64,000 bases of DNA from Schistosoma haematobium. Taxonomy: Eukaryota; Platyhelminthes; Trematoda; Strigeidida; Schistosomatidae. The stretch covers positions 16,315,287 through 16,379,286 of the forward strand of contig NC_067195.1 in NCBI RefSeq assembly GCF_000699445.3, in the 5' to 3' direction. Both the position numbers and the translations under genes were made by a program. The notes under the pieces were generated by a model. The model was not told the DNA's origin. It did no database searches and saw nothing but the letters and a program-made list of their open reading frames with translations. Positions 41,038 through 51,700 of the stretch are shown piece by piece (position 1 is the stretch's first letter; the number at the start of each line of letters is the position of its first letter).

Positions 41038-44000
41038 AAAATGCCAAGTAATTATTTAATAAACAAAAGGTAGATCAATCTAAAACACACTTTTTAGACA
41101 AAAAAGCATGTAACATCGAAATGTTAAAATTGGTCAGTTTTAATTCATTCAAATCTTATTAAATAGATGTACATCAGAGTAATTACTAGTTTAGATGAAC
41201 TAAAAATATTTTAATCTCTTTATTCGATCATGATTAATATATCAATGAAATCAATATTCGTGGTAATACTATCTCATATAACTTACCTTGTATTTACACT
41301 AGTTTTATCTGAGTAATGAACATGGAGATTGACCTGAATATCTTAATAACCAACCATTAGTTTAGACCTTGATAATAAATTAGGCTTACCAAGTACATTC
41401 AGAATGAAAAGTTAGTATATTCAGATGTATATGGTGTTCAACATGTGACTCTAAATAACACAAATATAAGGTTGTAATGATGAATGGAATGAATAAAGCA
41501 CTGATTTCAAGACCTATTTCTGGATTGTGTTAACAATAATAGTACTAGTTACAGGATATATTTTCCTATGAACTGATATCAATAAAATAATCATTATAAA
41601 CCACTAAAATTTAGTTGATAGTTGTTTCGTCCTAGTTTGAATACTTTTAGTCCACTGATAAACCCACTTGCCTTCTTGTAGGTATCATTACGAAGGTTTG
41701 ATTTGATAATTCCGAATAAATTGAGCACCGGGTTGATTGTTATAAATAAAAATAATATATTTGTAATATCCCACTTGCCTTCTGTTGTTCCCTAGTTCTG
41801 TATAGAACGTAACTTTAGACCATTTTGTGAATTTATACCATCGAATTCCAAATAGTAAAATTTATTTTTTAGTCATTCAACTCAGTCGTCATAATGTAAA
41901 CGCTATGTATAGAATTGAGTCAGCACTGAAGACTGTATAGTATGATTTTAGCTACTAAGACCAGGTAGGTGTATATTGAAAGATATGTTCTAAAGCTTTT
42001 GTGCTAGAAAAACCGTGATCGATAACTGTAATGTACTTTATGCCAAAAATCCATGATCCGTTTACTGGTTTTCTACGAATTAGAAATAAACCAATAAAGA
42101 GAGAATGAAAATGATGATTGGACTTGGACGGGAAACAAATCTCAACGGTCTTCACAGAAGCAGAATCGATGAATTCGTGGGCATACAAGACTGTTTCGAA
42201 CCAATGACAAGTCAGTATACGGTTTATGTGTTTAATAGTTAGGTCTATTAATTGTTATAAATAATAGAGATAGACAGTATTTTCGTTCAAATAACTTCCA
42301 GAATGACTTGAATGGTTTATCATTTCTGTGATACCTTGGTGTTTACTTTTAAACGGAGACTAATTACCTTCTCTACTTTGTTCTGATTACACATAAATCT
42401 CCGCATCAGTTTACTGAAGATATAAAAATAACTCAAATCTTTCGTTTTTTCAGCACATATTTTCCTCAACTTTTATCATCTATTCTCCCCAGTCTTTAAT
42501 ATTCTATCAGTATAAATGTGTCATATAACAAAGATATTAATAAGTTTCTTTTCTACGATAAAACCAAGCTGATAATGGTGTGAAAAGTTATGTAGTATAC
42601 TAGTTGATTTCTCTAAGATTTTAAGTAAGGCAGTCTTGCTTACATATACAATTTGCTAAACTTTTTTCTATGAGAGTTATTCTTGTCTTAATATCATAAG
42701 CTCAAGATCCTTGCCTTAGTATACCGTATTTTCTAAGAAAATTCCCTACTTATAGTTTCCTTGAAGTCAAAACCCTTTATCATGACACTAAAAAGTTGCT
42801 CAACGACTTCATACTTTGAGAACTGTGAATATCAATATTGAGACCAGTTAAATTCGATCGTGAATTATTATGCTGCCAACTAGACGACGATATACTTTAT
42901 ATAATAGGGAAGTCGTGAAATGTTTCCATTAAATATCAGCGAAAAGAAACAAGACATAATCTCGACAGGCGCACCACACTAGGGTAGAAAATAAAATACA
43001 ATGATACGAATAATCGGTTATCTCAGGAATGCTAATCAAAGAGTTTTATATCCTTGCTTAGAAGAACTCGTCTTATGAAAGTCCGCTGCTTGATTTTTTG
43101 AGCTAAATAACAATTTTGTTCGAATAAACGAGGTAGAAACTAATACTGTACAATATGGTTAAACTGTGTAAGAAAATTCCTCACACAAAAATCTTCAGAT
43201 AATAAAATCCAATGAGCGAACAATAAATGAATGATAGACACTGAAGGCTCACAATGGATTAAAAGTCAGTTTTATTGTTGGGGAATTTAAAATCTCAACC
43301 AACTCGTCATAGAATATTTACCAATACTATACAGATGGAGACTGGTCCTTTTGTACATACTAATAAGTAATATGTATACTCAATTCATACTACAGATAAT
43401 TCAAGTCAAGTCTGCTAGTAATCTTTATCTGGTTCCTGATAGGGTAAACCTTCAGTATGTTTAAAGGACGCTGATGAGATATATCAATTACCATTTATTC
43501 ACTTCAAACACATTGGTAAGTTTTATTCCAGATTGATTCAATTATCGTAGAGGGTCTTTCATCAAATTACACAATTCTGCTCCATCCTATTTACTATCAA
43601 AAGTATCTTTACATTCATTTTGAACTTGCTCAGAATATCTAGTATATTAAGACCAGTTACATAAGGTAAAATTCTTTCAAATCAAGTGCTAGGTTATTTT
43701 CCCATTGATAAAAGAACACATTTGCTTCCTTATCGTTTCAACATTTAAATAAAATGAAAGTGTATTATACTCTATATTTATCATAGTTTAGTTACATAGT
43801 ATCATCTATTTATAAGTTGAAATAAAGTTTAATGGATGATTGGTCATTTAAAAATCTAAATAAATTCAATCAACAAACATTATAACAACATAAGTTGAAA
43901 TACTGAAGACTTTTTCATCTAAAATATACGGAATAAAGAACTTTAGAGAATTATGTTTTCTGGCTAGTATCTACAAGCAATGATCACAAACATCTATATG

Positions 44001-44322
44001 ATTTCGAAGTAGTTTCATTTTATGCATCGTACTCAGAAAAGCAAGATTGTATGGTGCTGGATCTATGGTAAATACTCTATTAAAATTTGTTTTCAACAAA
44101 GATAGTAGAACTTCTGCAATTAAAGCTGTGAACAACTAACAATATGAAAATTTTGATCGAAAACTACGAATCTTAAGTTATAGTAAGATTTCACTCAATC
44201 GCTGTGTGAAATAGCTCACTGCTTTCTACATGAGTTTCATTGCTTTGCTATACTCTTGAGCACAATCTATAACACCAATCTAAATGGACCTCTTCGGTAA
44301 ATGATATCTATTTGCATGACGT
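41038..44322. other. Intergenic stretch without recognised gene
   Basis: AT-rich. A minus-strand 77-codon frame at 41955-42188 has a somewhat protein-like composition but no motif I recognise. A 35-bp string AAAATAATATATTTGTAATATCCC at 41749-41772 repeats the terminal tail of the Penelope-like element at 38.15 kb and may be a tiny fragment of it. Confidence 0.5.
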
Positions 44323-44560
44323 TGGATGTCGGCTCAGTGGCTAGAGGTTAAGCGTTAGTGCGAGAGACCGAAGGTCCTGGGTTCGAGTTCAGCGTGAGGG
44401 ATTGTGGGTGCGTACTGTTGAGGAGTCCCATACTAGGACGAAACGGCTGTCCAGTGCTTCCACGTTTTCCATGGTAGTCTAGCTTAAATCACTCATGAAT
44501 TCAACTATCACATTACTACAATCTCCACAAACCCCCATTCTGATAAAAATCAATATTTGT
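44323..44560 (+). mobile_element. SINE family B copy (complete head, hammerhead and tail)
   Basis: Head: GGCTCAGTGGCTAGAGG and box B GGTTCGAGTTC (44380-44390). Hammerhead-like segment (44412-44457): GTACTG | TTGAGGA | GTCCCATACTAGGAC | GAAAC | GGCTGTC | CAGTGC, with stem I six pairs including one U.G and stem II GUCC/GGAC. C of CUGANGA is U here. The tail has CATGGTAGTCTAGC, ACAATCTCCACAAACCCCC and ends at TTCTGATA. Confidence 0.85.
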
Positions 44561-45421
44561 TAAATTAGTATATACTTGACCTCAGTTTCGCATATAATAA
44601 TACTGCACTAAATATAATCTTAAAATTATGTTAATAAAGCTACATAAATAAGAAATAACTTTTGTTAATGAAAGTATCTAAATAAATAAATGAACAGTGC
44701 TTGTTTTCGCTATCGATTTAGCTTTTAACTAACAGTACGTACTGAAATTGATTTTTTCGACAGTTACGTAATACATATTCACCAGTTTACGTTCCAGCTC
44801 TTTTGTCTGTCCATCAATAATCAGGAAGTGAGAACAAGTTGATATTTTGTAGTTTGATCTCTAGGTTGACAAATTACAGAATTGTTGCCACCAGCGTCAT
44901 GACCAAGAGAAGTTCGAGTGCTATTGAAAGTATGACAACCTGGTTCTCAACACCGTGGAAATATACTTCTTTTAGAGGGATCCGAAAGTTGATTAGTAGT
45001 GACTTTAACCAACCGACCACAAAATCCATGGGATAGTTGTTTGAGGCCCGTCACACATGATCATTTTGTAGTTGGTTTTTAATGTGTTAGCCCCGTATTC
45101 TTAAAGCCTTCATCTTGGCAACGAGAATCTGTGGACAAGGTGGGAAGTTTTGTTTCTATGTTCAGTACTTTCGCTTGTTATATGAAGGCGTCTTTACTAA
45201 CGATGCTAGTGATCTGAGGGAAATATTCTGTTGCAGTCACATCCCATTACAATTAGCAGTGTGACTTCTGACTTGGGTATTATATTTACAGTTTACGATT
45301 CTATAGTTATCCAACCGACCACTCAGCAGTGGAAGGGCCTCAAAGACCAAATGTATCTAAATTACGCCGTCTATGTTTGTAAACCAACAGCTAAATCAAA
45401 GTGGCGCGTACTTAAGGGTAA
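44561..45421. other. Unexplained stretch upstream of the RTE element, possible coding relic
   Basis: On the minus strand of 44850-45230, fragments such as HGFCGRLVKVTTNQLSDPSK and NSTRTSLGHDAGGNNSV, and further upstream EYFPQITSIVSKDAF, look more protein-like than the surrounding AT-rich DNA, with scattered stops. The string CCAACCGACCAC occurs at 45011-45022 and 45313-45324. I do not recognise the family; an old transposon relic is the simplest reading. Confidence 0.35.
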
Positions 45422-46092
45422 GCCCACCAAATGTCCTAGTACCGCCAAGAGTGGGGAGAGGCAGCTCTCCCTCTCGAGATGCTCTCACATGGCCAGGTGC
45501 ATACGACCGCTGCCAAGGGAATCCTACTCACTGTCTTCTCGCACCACGGGTGTTGTTTACGAAACTGAGAGGACGAAAATCGAATGTCCGGAGGTTTAAC
45601 TGGCTTGGTGGATACGGAGGATCCATCTAGTGGAAATGGGAAACCCTGATTCTAAACCAATGGTGCACATGGGCTTCGGTATCCTGAGAAAACAAATGGC
45701 GTATGAGCCAACTATTGGTCACCTGCTACCATGGGACTACATCTCCTGATGTCGCTCCACTGCCTTGTGGATTAAACCTTTTGGCCAAAGGCTCCGGTTG
45801 TGGCCCTCTAAGAAAACCACCTGCTTCGGTCTGGGCGCCTGGAAAGTATCCCAGCCCGCACACAAACCAAATGATGACTACTGGAAAAACTATTCTCGCT
45901 TCAATTCGCATTCAGACAGATCCCACTCACAATCATTTGATATCATTCGTTTTTATTTTTTTATACTACGTCACGTATTTCCCTTTATTCTCGTTTTGCG
46001 TATTTTATTTTTCAACTTATACAGCAGCTCGCGTATGGTGGAAACCCTGTCCTATCTAAACGACCCCAAGTTACTGACTGGTTGGAAGTTAA

Positions 46093-47140
46093 ATGCTACC
46101 ACCAACTGCGAACAATGAAGCAGTTTTTCTGAAACCACGTATACCACTCAAACTGGCCTCCTTCAACGTTCACACACTAACGCAGATTGGACAACAGATA
46201 GGGTTGGCTAAGTCTTTAGAAAGTCTTAATATCGACGTTTGTTGTCTAACCGAGACCCGTATTCAAGACTCCAGTGAAGTACTTCAAACTCACTCTCTAT
46301 TCGTCGCTTCGAAATGCTTGCTTTACGTGCGTTTATCCGGGGACCCTGTGGTATCCTCCTCTGGTTTTGCAGGCGTTGGTGTCGCACTATGCGCTAGAGC
46401 TGAGGCAGCACTAATTGATGGGATCCCCATTAACAGTGGGTTATGTGCTGTTAGATTAGGATTCCATCCAACTAAGAAATCAGTGTGAGAAACGATTTCT
46501 TACCGTCATTTCCGACAGATTGCAGCCCAAATGTGATCAAGAATGAGTTTTACCGCCAGCTAACAGTTCTACGGATATTGTAGTACTAGCCGGAGACTTG
46601 AATGCTCAGGTCGGGCGTCTAGGCACAGAAGAGAGTCATTTGGGTGGCCGATGGGGACTTGTTGGTCGCAGGACAAATAACGGGGACCGTCTACTGCAAC
46701 TGTGCACAGAACACAACCTGTTTCTAGCTAGCACTAAATCCCGGCAAAGTCATCGCCGATGTGCAACCTGGCGGCCTCCCTCCGCATCTCAAGCCTGGAC
46801 TCAGATTGATCACATCACGACCAGCTACCGCTGGCGTGGATGTGTACAAGACTGCCGCTCCTTTTGGAGTACCTACCTGGACTCTGATCGTGCCCTGGTC
46901 TGTGCCAATCTTACCTTACTTTTCAGTGGCCAACGAAGTGACCGCCACCAAAGGATTGATGTCAGCAAGTTGGTTGCGAATTCTGTTGCTAGTAAGTATC
47001 GAACCGAGCTAGTTTCTAGGCTAGCTACCATTCCACCGAAAAGTATAGATGAACATTGGTTTCAACTTCATGACGCCATGAAAATGGCGAGTAAAGCCGC
47101 TTGCGGTTTCGCGAAACGTACCGCCCGTCAGTCTACTTAG
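46093..47140 (+). pseudogene. RTE endonuclease (APE-like) domain, frameshifted
   Basis: First part, frame 46093-46488: LKLASFNVHTLTQIGQQIG (N of motif I), SLNIDVCCLTETRIQD (catalytic Glu), GVGVALCARAEAALI, RLGFHP. After a decayed stretch with TDCSPNVIKNEFYRQLTV, the second frame (46598-47140) gives AGDLNAQVGRLG (D/N pair), FLASTKSRQSHRRCATWRPP, QIDHI and DSDRALV. The last should be SDH: the catalytic His codon is CGT (Arg). A short deletion near 46560 and the frame change at 46490-46560 break the protein. TAG at 47138-47140 ends the segment. Confidence 0.85.
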
Positions 47141-48598
47141 GGTGACCATGAGTTTGACCACAAACGACGACTGTTACGTAATGAAATTGGGTAAAGCTTG
47201 CGTAAGTACCGAGAAGCCTGGTGGTCGGAGTGTGCTAATGAGTTGGAAGCGGCAGCCGCATCTAGCAATTGCCGGAAGCTCTTCCAACTCACCCGAGCCA
47301 CTGGCAGCAAGAAGTCTAGTGTGAGCGAAACAATCTATGAGGATGACGGGATGCCAATCACTAACATCCATCGACGTCTTGGACGATAGGCAGAATTCTT
47401 CGAAGGGCATTTCAACTGGCCTGCTGCTCCGGCAACACCGGTCGGACTGTTCTGCCCTCCATGGCTGGTGACGACTGATCCACCAACGTCATGGAATGAG
47501 TCAATAGTTGTCCCTATCTTTAAAAAGGGTTCACGTCGTTCCTGTAACAACTATCGGGGGATAAGTCTACTTCCGATTGCGTCCAAACTATTGGCTTCCG
47601 TCATACTTCGTAGGTTGTTCAAAACCCGAGAAAGATTGACTCGCGAGGAGCAGGCTGGTTTTCGTTCCGGTCGAGGATGTATTGATCACATCTTCACTCC
47701 CCTCCAAATGTTAGAACACCGTCATGCTTATCAAAGGCCAACAATAGTAGTGTTTCTTGACATTAGGGCTGCCTTCGATTCGTTGGACAGGACTGTTCTC
47801 TGGGATTGTCTATTGAAGAAGGGTGTGCCTGAGAAGTTCATTAACATCTTAAAGGCCCTATATACAAACACCTCAGGCAGAGTGAGGGCATACAACTACC
47901 TTTCTCCATTGTTCCATTCGAGCAGTGGGGTTAGGCACGGTTGCCCAATCTCGCCAGTCCTCTTCAACTTTGCCATCGATGACATTCTGGAAACAGCTCT
48001 GATGAATGTAAGTAATGGTGGTGTGGATCTGTTGCCTGGAGAAAGACTTCTCGACCTTGAGTATGCGGATGATATTGTCTTACTGTGAGATAATGCCCAA
48101 GCCATGCAATCCGCACTTAATCAGTTGGCAACCAGTGTCCGTATGTACGGTATGTGCTTTGCACCTTCGAAGTGCAAAGTACTTCTACAAGACTGGCAGG
48201 ATTCTAATCCTGTACTCACTCTGGATGGTGAGAAGATAGTAGTCGAGAAGTTCATGTATCTAGGTAGCTGCATAAGTGCTGGCGGCGGCGTGAGTGATGA
48301 GATGAATTCACTTATAGTGAAAGCCAGAGCTGCTTACGCCAATCTGGGCCATCTTTGGCGCCTTCGTGATGTCAGTCTGGCTGTAAAAGGTCGGATCTAT
48401 AACGCGTCGGTGAGAGCAGTTTTTCTCGTGAAACCTGGCCCCTCCGAGCTGAAGATGCTAGACGACTTTTTGTGTTTGATCATCGTCGTCTCTGAAAGAT
48501 TGCTGACATTCAGTGGCAACACCATGTCAGCAATGCAGAGGTTCGGCATCGTGTGTTCGGACACAGAGACGATAATGCAATTGGTGTCACCATCTTGA
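47141..48598 (+). pseudogene. RTE reverse transcriptase domain with in-frame stops
   Basis: It continues in the same frame as the endonuclease C-terminus. Linker EAWWSECANELEAAAASSNC and FQLTRATGSKKSSVSETI; stops near 47192 and 47387. A deletion precedes SWNESIVVPIFKKGSRRSC. RT motifs: NNYRGISLLPIASKL, EEQAGFRSGRGCIDHIF, VVFLDIRAAFDSLD (motif A), SGVRHGCPISPVLFNFAID (motif B), LEYADDIVLL (YADD at 48062-48073). A TGA at 48086-48088 replaces a codon between VLL and DNAQ, after which MYGMCFAPSKCKVLLQDW and KFMYLGSCISAGGGVSDEM continue in the same frame. The catalytic residues remain; the stops kill it. Confidence 0.88.
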
Positions 48599-48600
48599 AA

Positions 48601-48861
48601 CATCGACTCCGGTGACTTGGACATGTTCTACGAATGTCGTTCCAGAGAATTCCACGTCGTGCATTATTTGCGGACACCGGGACTGGTTGGAAAAAACGGA
48701 GGGGTGGTCAGTATATGACATGGTGTCGTGGTATGAAAGAAAGCTGCAAAGGACTGGCTTGTGTTGGTCCTTCACGACTCCCTGGCTAGGGTCCGAGAGA
48801 TGGTGCAACACAGTGGCTAGAGGCGTTATCAGATATGGCTCAGAGTAGAAGCCAATGGCGA
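48601..48861 (+). pseudogene. RTE C-terminal segment (third frame)
   Basis: Frame shifted relative to the RT: HRLR, stop, LGHVLRMSFQRIPRRALF, ADTGTGWKKRRGGQ, MTWCRGMKESCKGLACV, then a second stop, GPRDGATQWLEALSDMAQ. Both stops sit where the RTE family has Trp (TGG changed to TGA and TAG). This is the conserved C-terminal LGH+LRM ... R.P+.AL ... GQ..TW region. Confidence 0.82.
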
Positions 48862-49070
48862 TCCTGCTGTAACCTTATTTTACCTTCATAAAAAAGACGT
48901 AACCTCCTTAAGTGGAAGCATTCTCTGTGGCTGTTCTTTTGCGATTTGAACTGGCCCTCCTATTGTTATTATTTCACTATCATACACTAATTTCTGTTTA
49001 TTGTTGTTTTTCTTTTTTTTATACGCACCTTAAATTCCTTATATCTTCACATTCCCATTATTATTGTGTG

Positions 49071-49074
<4 letters not shown>

Positions 49075-49116
<42 letters not shown>
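49075..49116. repeat. (AT)n microsatellite inside the RTE 3' tail
   Basis: 21 AT units inserted in the tail string GTGGCGCATAT...GGTGCC. In the short derivatives this place holds only a few bases, so the run expanded in this copy. Confidence 0.95.
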
Positions 49117-49118
<2 letters not shown>

Positions 49119-49167
49119 TGCCCCTTTGTACCAATATTTGTGTTCAGATAGATAAAACCTGAGGGTA

Positions 49168-49929
49168 AAGTTCCTTTTAGATATTGATTTAATAAGATAT
49201 TCCATCCAGAAAGTACTAAACATTTTCCGCATTAATGGATTTAATGCGATGGATAAACTAATCATAATACTTTCATTGTGAAACCGAGAAATGCCAAAGA
49301 GATCTACAAAAATAAAGTCAATTTGGAACACTTGCTATTTTTTATTTACAAACCAACTGTTAAACATTTAAACCAATACAAACAATATAAATGGAACAAA
49401 TTCATTGCATGTGTGTATATTTTACTACAACAATGTTTTGAGCTGAAACCAATTATGATCGATTTAGAATTTATTACAAATGAGAAAAGAATAAAACAGA
49501 AGTAGACTTTGAAATTATTGTTTTCAGGTGAACTAAAATGCATATACAAACAACGAAATATCAAATAAATGAGGACATCAACAATGAGCTGCCAGTAAGA
49601 AAAGTTAGGTAGCGTAAATACTTTTTTTAATTTCTAGTAAATAACTATCAATACGTGCTTTTAATAATTTAACAGTGAATAAGGTGCAATGTACGTAAGT
49701 AAAAATTAAAAAATAAAAATAATAAACAGTATTTTAACAACAGAATTAACTTACTATCTAATGCGATAGTTAAGATTAAAACGATGGTTGGGAAGAGAAA
49801 TACATTTTCAGATCATTACTGAGTAGAAACAGGTGAATTAAAAGATGGTTATCAAAAAAACAATTAAACATTCAATTAACCACTTTCATTCGTATACATT
49901 GGTTGTTTGGATTTTCTCATGGATATTTA
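49168..49929. other. Spacer without recognised feature
   Basis: AT-rich sequence between the RTE element and the Sm-alpha copy. No gene or repeat recognised. Confidence 0.5.
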
Positions 49930-50165
49930 AAACTCCAACTGATTTGTATCTTTCGGCATATGTGTTCTCCGTGCGGATCACCTCGATATTGCCAATAAGT
50001 CAGAAGCATTTTAGGCAGAGATGGATGGTGGCCAGCAGTGGAATCTAGGACGCGTGTTTCGTCCTAGTTAGGACTCGTTAGCTGGATGTCCCTGAATTCT
50101 ATTGTCGATGTTCACTTCCAGACTTCAACTCAGTACTTTTCTCTTTAGACGCCAGCGCGTCCGAT
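49930..50165 (-). mobile_element. Sm-alpha-type SINE copy with hammerhead motif
   Basis: Minus strand: decayed head (GGCGTCTAAAGAGAAAAG then GAGTTGAAGTCTGG, equivalent to the box B region), GAAGTGAACATCGAC, the hammerhead, CCACTGCTGGCCACCATCC and the ATCGAGGTGATCCGCAC tail. The 5' end abuts, in the same orientation, an RTE fragment at about 50160. Confidence 0.82.
50041..50090 (-). ncRNA. Hammerhead ribozyme motif (Sm-alpha copy, one core mutation)
   Basis: Minus-strand order: CATCCAG (stem I), CTAACGA (50075-50081; expected CTGACGA), stem-loop II GTCCTAACTAGGAC (50061-50074, perfect), GAAA, CACGCG, GTC, CTAGATTCC. One core G is A. Stems II and III are intact. Confidence 0.8.
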
Positions 50166-51700
50166 GCACGACATTGCAGTGAAGTCCGTCGTGTAAATTC
50201 CGTATGATGTTGCCGACCTTCTCAGGTACTCCATAATGTCGAGGACTCCAAAAGGTCCTCCTATCCACACTGTCTTTACAGCTAAGGAAGTTGATGTATA
50301 GTGACGAGTCCTATTGAATTGATTGCTCACAAATGATCAGTAGTGTTGCGGTATCTTTAATGATCCTCTTCACTTTCCCGTTTGTTTATGTATTCGGTCT
50401 GTGCCATGGCACTGTGTTCTTGTTTGTCTATTTTCAACTGCTGTCTTCCTGTTCTTCCTTTCTCGAATTCTGCCCAGGGTTTCGGTAGAGGCATATTTCT
50501 TATTATGCTTCTCACGGCCCAGAACCCCCTGGCACGCTAAAGTTAGTGCTTCTTTGAACACTTTGCAGTTGTTCTACATAGTGATGTTTCTTCTTTAGGC
50601 AGATCTTGTAAAGCTTGGAACCTGTTGCTTAGAGCTATTTTGAATGCGTTGAGTTTTTTAGTATCTCAATGAAAGGCTGTATTAGACTTTTGTGATGCTG
50701 TTTCGCGATTTTTCGGTGCTTCTTTAGCTAAAGTTCCGTTTGTCAACTACCAGGTGGTGATCTGAAGTTACGTCAGCTAATCTCTTGGCTCTCACGTCTT
50801 CCATTGATCTTTTGCATTTTTTAGTGATGCGAATACGACCGATCTGGTTTTCTGTAGTGAGACTTCGTGCGACCCATGTAGCTTTATGTATGTGTTTGTA
50901 GGGGATATAGTGCTATTTATAACCACTTTGGTGAACGCGTATAGATTTACAGATCGCTCGCCATTCTAGTTCCTTTCTCCTAGTCCTTGTCGTCCCATGA
51001 TATCTTCATAACCGTTGTCCATTCCAACTCTGGAGTTTAGATCTTCCATCAGGATTGTCAGGTTCTTTCCTGGGCACTTCTCTATGATTGACTGAAGCCT
51101 CTCGCAAAACTGATTTTTATCGTCTTTATTGTTATCATTGGTGGGTACATAGCACTGGATAAGATTAATTGTGATCCTCTCTGTTTTGATAATCATGGGT
51201 CCATGAGATTCCAGTCCTATAAGTGCATTTCGTGCTTCTTCGTACAGCATCAGTGAAATTGCTTGTATGTACGAAGCATTATTTTCTTCATGACCAGCGT
51301 ACGACAGCACCTCTTCCGAGGCTAATCTCATCAGTCCAGCTTGGGACCGATGGGTTTCACTTGTTCGGAAAACCGCCAAGTTGTATCTCATTTCCGCAGC
51401 TACTTGACTTCGCCTTCCAGTCTCCCACATTGTCCAGACATTCCACGTCCCTATGTTACTTGTTGCTCTGGTTGTTAGAAAGGGCATCGGCCTCGGCTTT
51501 CACCATGAGGCGTTACAATTCTCCTAAATGAAGGTTCTTTAAATCCCAGGGATGAGTTTAGATGATTTTTTCCGGTCCGTTTTTTTGGCAAATTTGTTAA
51601 CGGCGGCATGAGGTTGCTGAACCCATGTCCAATCCCCCTCCTTTATCCGAGCATAAGACCGGCAGTAACCCTAGAATAGCTACAGGCAGGTTAAAAAGCT
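50150..51700 (-). pseudogene. Second RTE-type LINE relic (endonuclease plus RT fragments)
   Basis: Minus strand, from high to low coordinate: a 5' region (GACATGGGTTCAGCAACC), then the APE endonuclease 51487-50966 with IGTWNVWTMWETGRRSQVAA, VFRTSETHRSQAGL, INLIQCYVPTNDNNKDDKNQ, LTILMEDLNSRVGM and YEDIMGRQGLGERN. HKATWVARSLTTENQIG and TSDHHLVVDKR (catalytic SDH kept) follow at ~50720-50890, then CQGVLGREKHNKK (50370-50561). After a deletion comes the RT piece DSVDRRTFW, RHYGVPEKVGNIIRN, LHDGLHCNVVH (~50155-50290). In the endonuclease the family's GDLN is EDLN and QIDHI is QIGRI. It is a different RTE lineage from the one at 45.4 kb. Confidence 0.85.

Larger units (their letters stand above)
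45415..49167 (+). mobile_element. Near full-length RTE-type non-LTR retrotransposon (dead)
   Basis: About 3.74 kb (45422-49160) between candidate 7-bp direct repeats AGGGTAA (45415-45421 and 49161-49167). Layout: 5' region (45422-46092) shared with the two short derivatives, AP endonuclease, RT, C-terminal segment ending in a TAA near 48852-48890, 3' tail with TGTGGCGCATAT, a (TA)n run and GGTGCCCC/TTGTACCAATATTTGTG, and a short GATAGATAAAA end. The single-ORF EN-RT layout, short 3' UTR and simple-repeat tail are typical of the RTE clade. Frameshifts and stops make it non-functional. Confidence 0.85.

Noticed and set aside
41955..42188. 77-codon minus-strand frame
   Set aside because: Composition is protein-like, but there is no motif, no start context and no neighbouring exon; left unassigned.
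45422..45520. Possible HDV-like ribozyme at the 5' end of the RTE element
   Set aside because: HDV-like ribozymes are known at 5' ends of some RTE elements, but I could not draw a convincing P1/P2/P3 nested pseudoknot from GCCCACC..GGGGAGAGGC by eye; needs a structure-based search.
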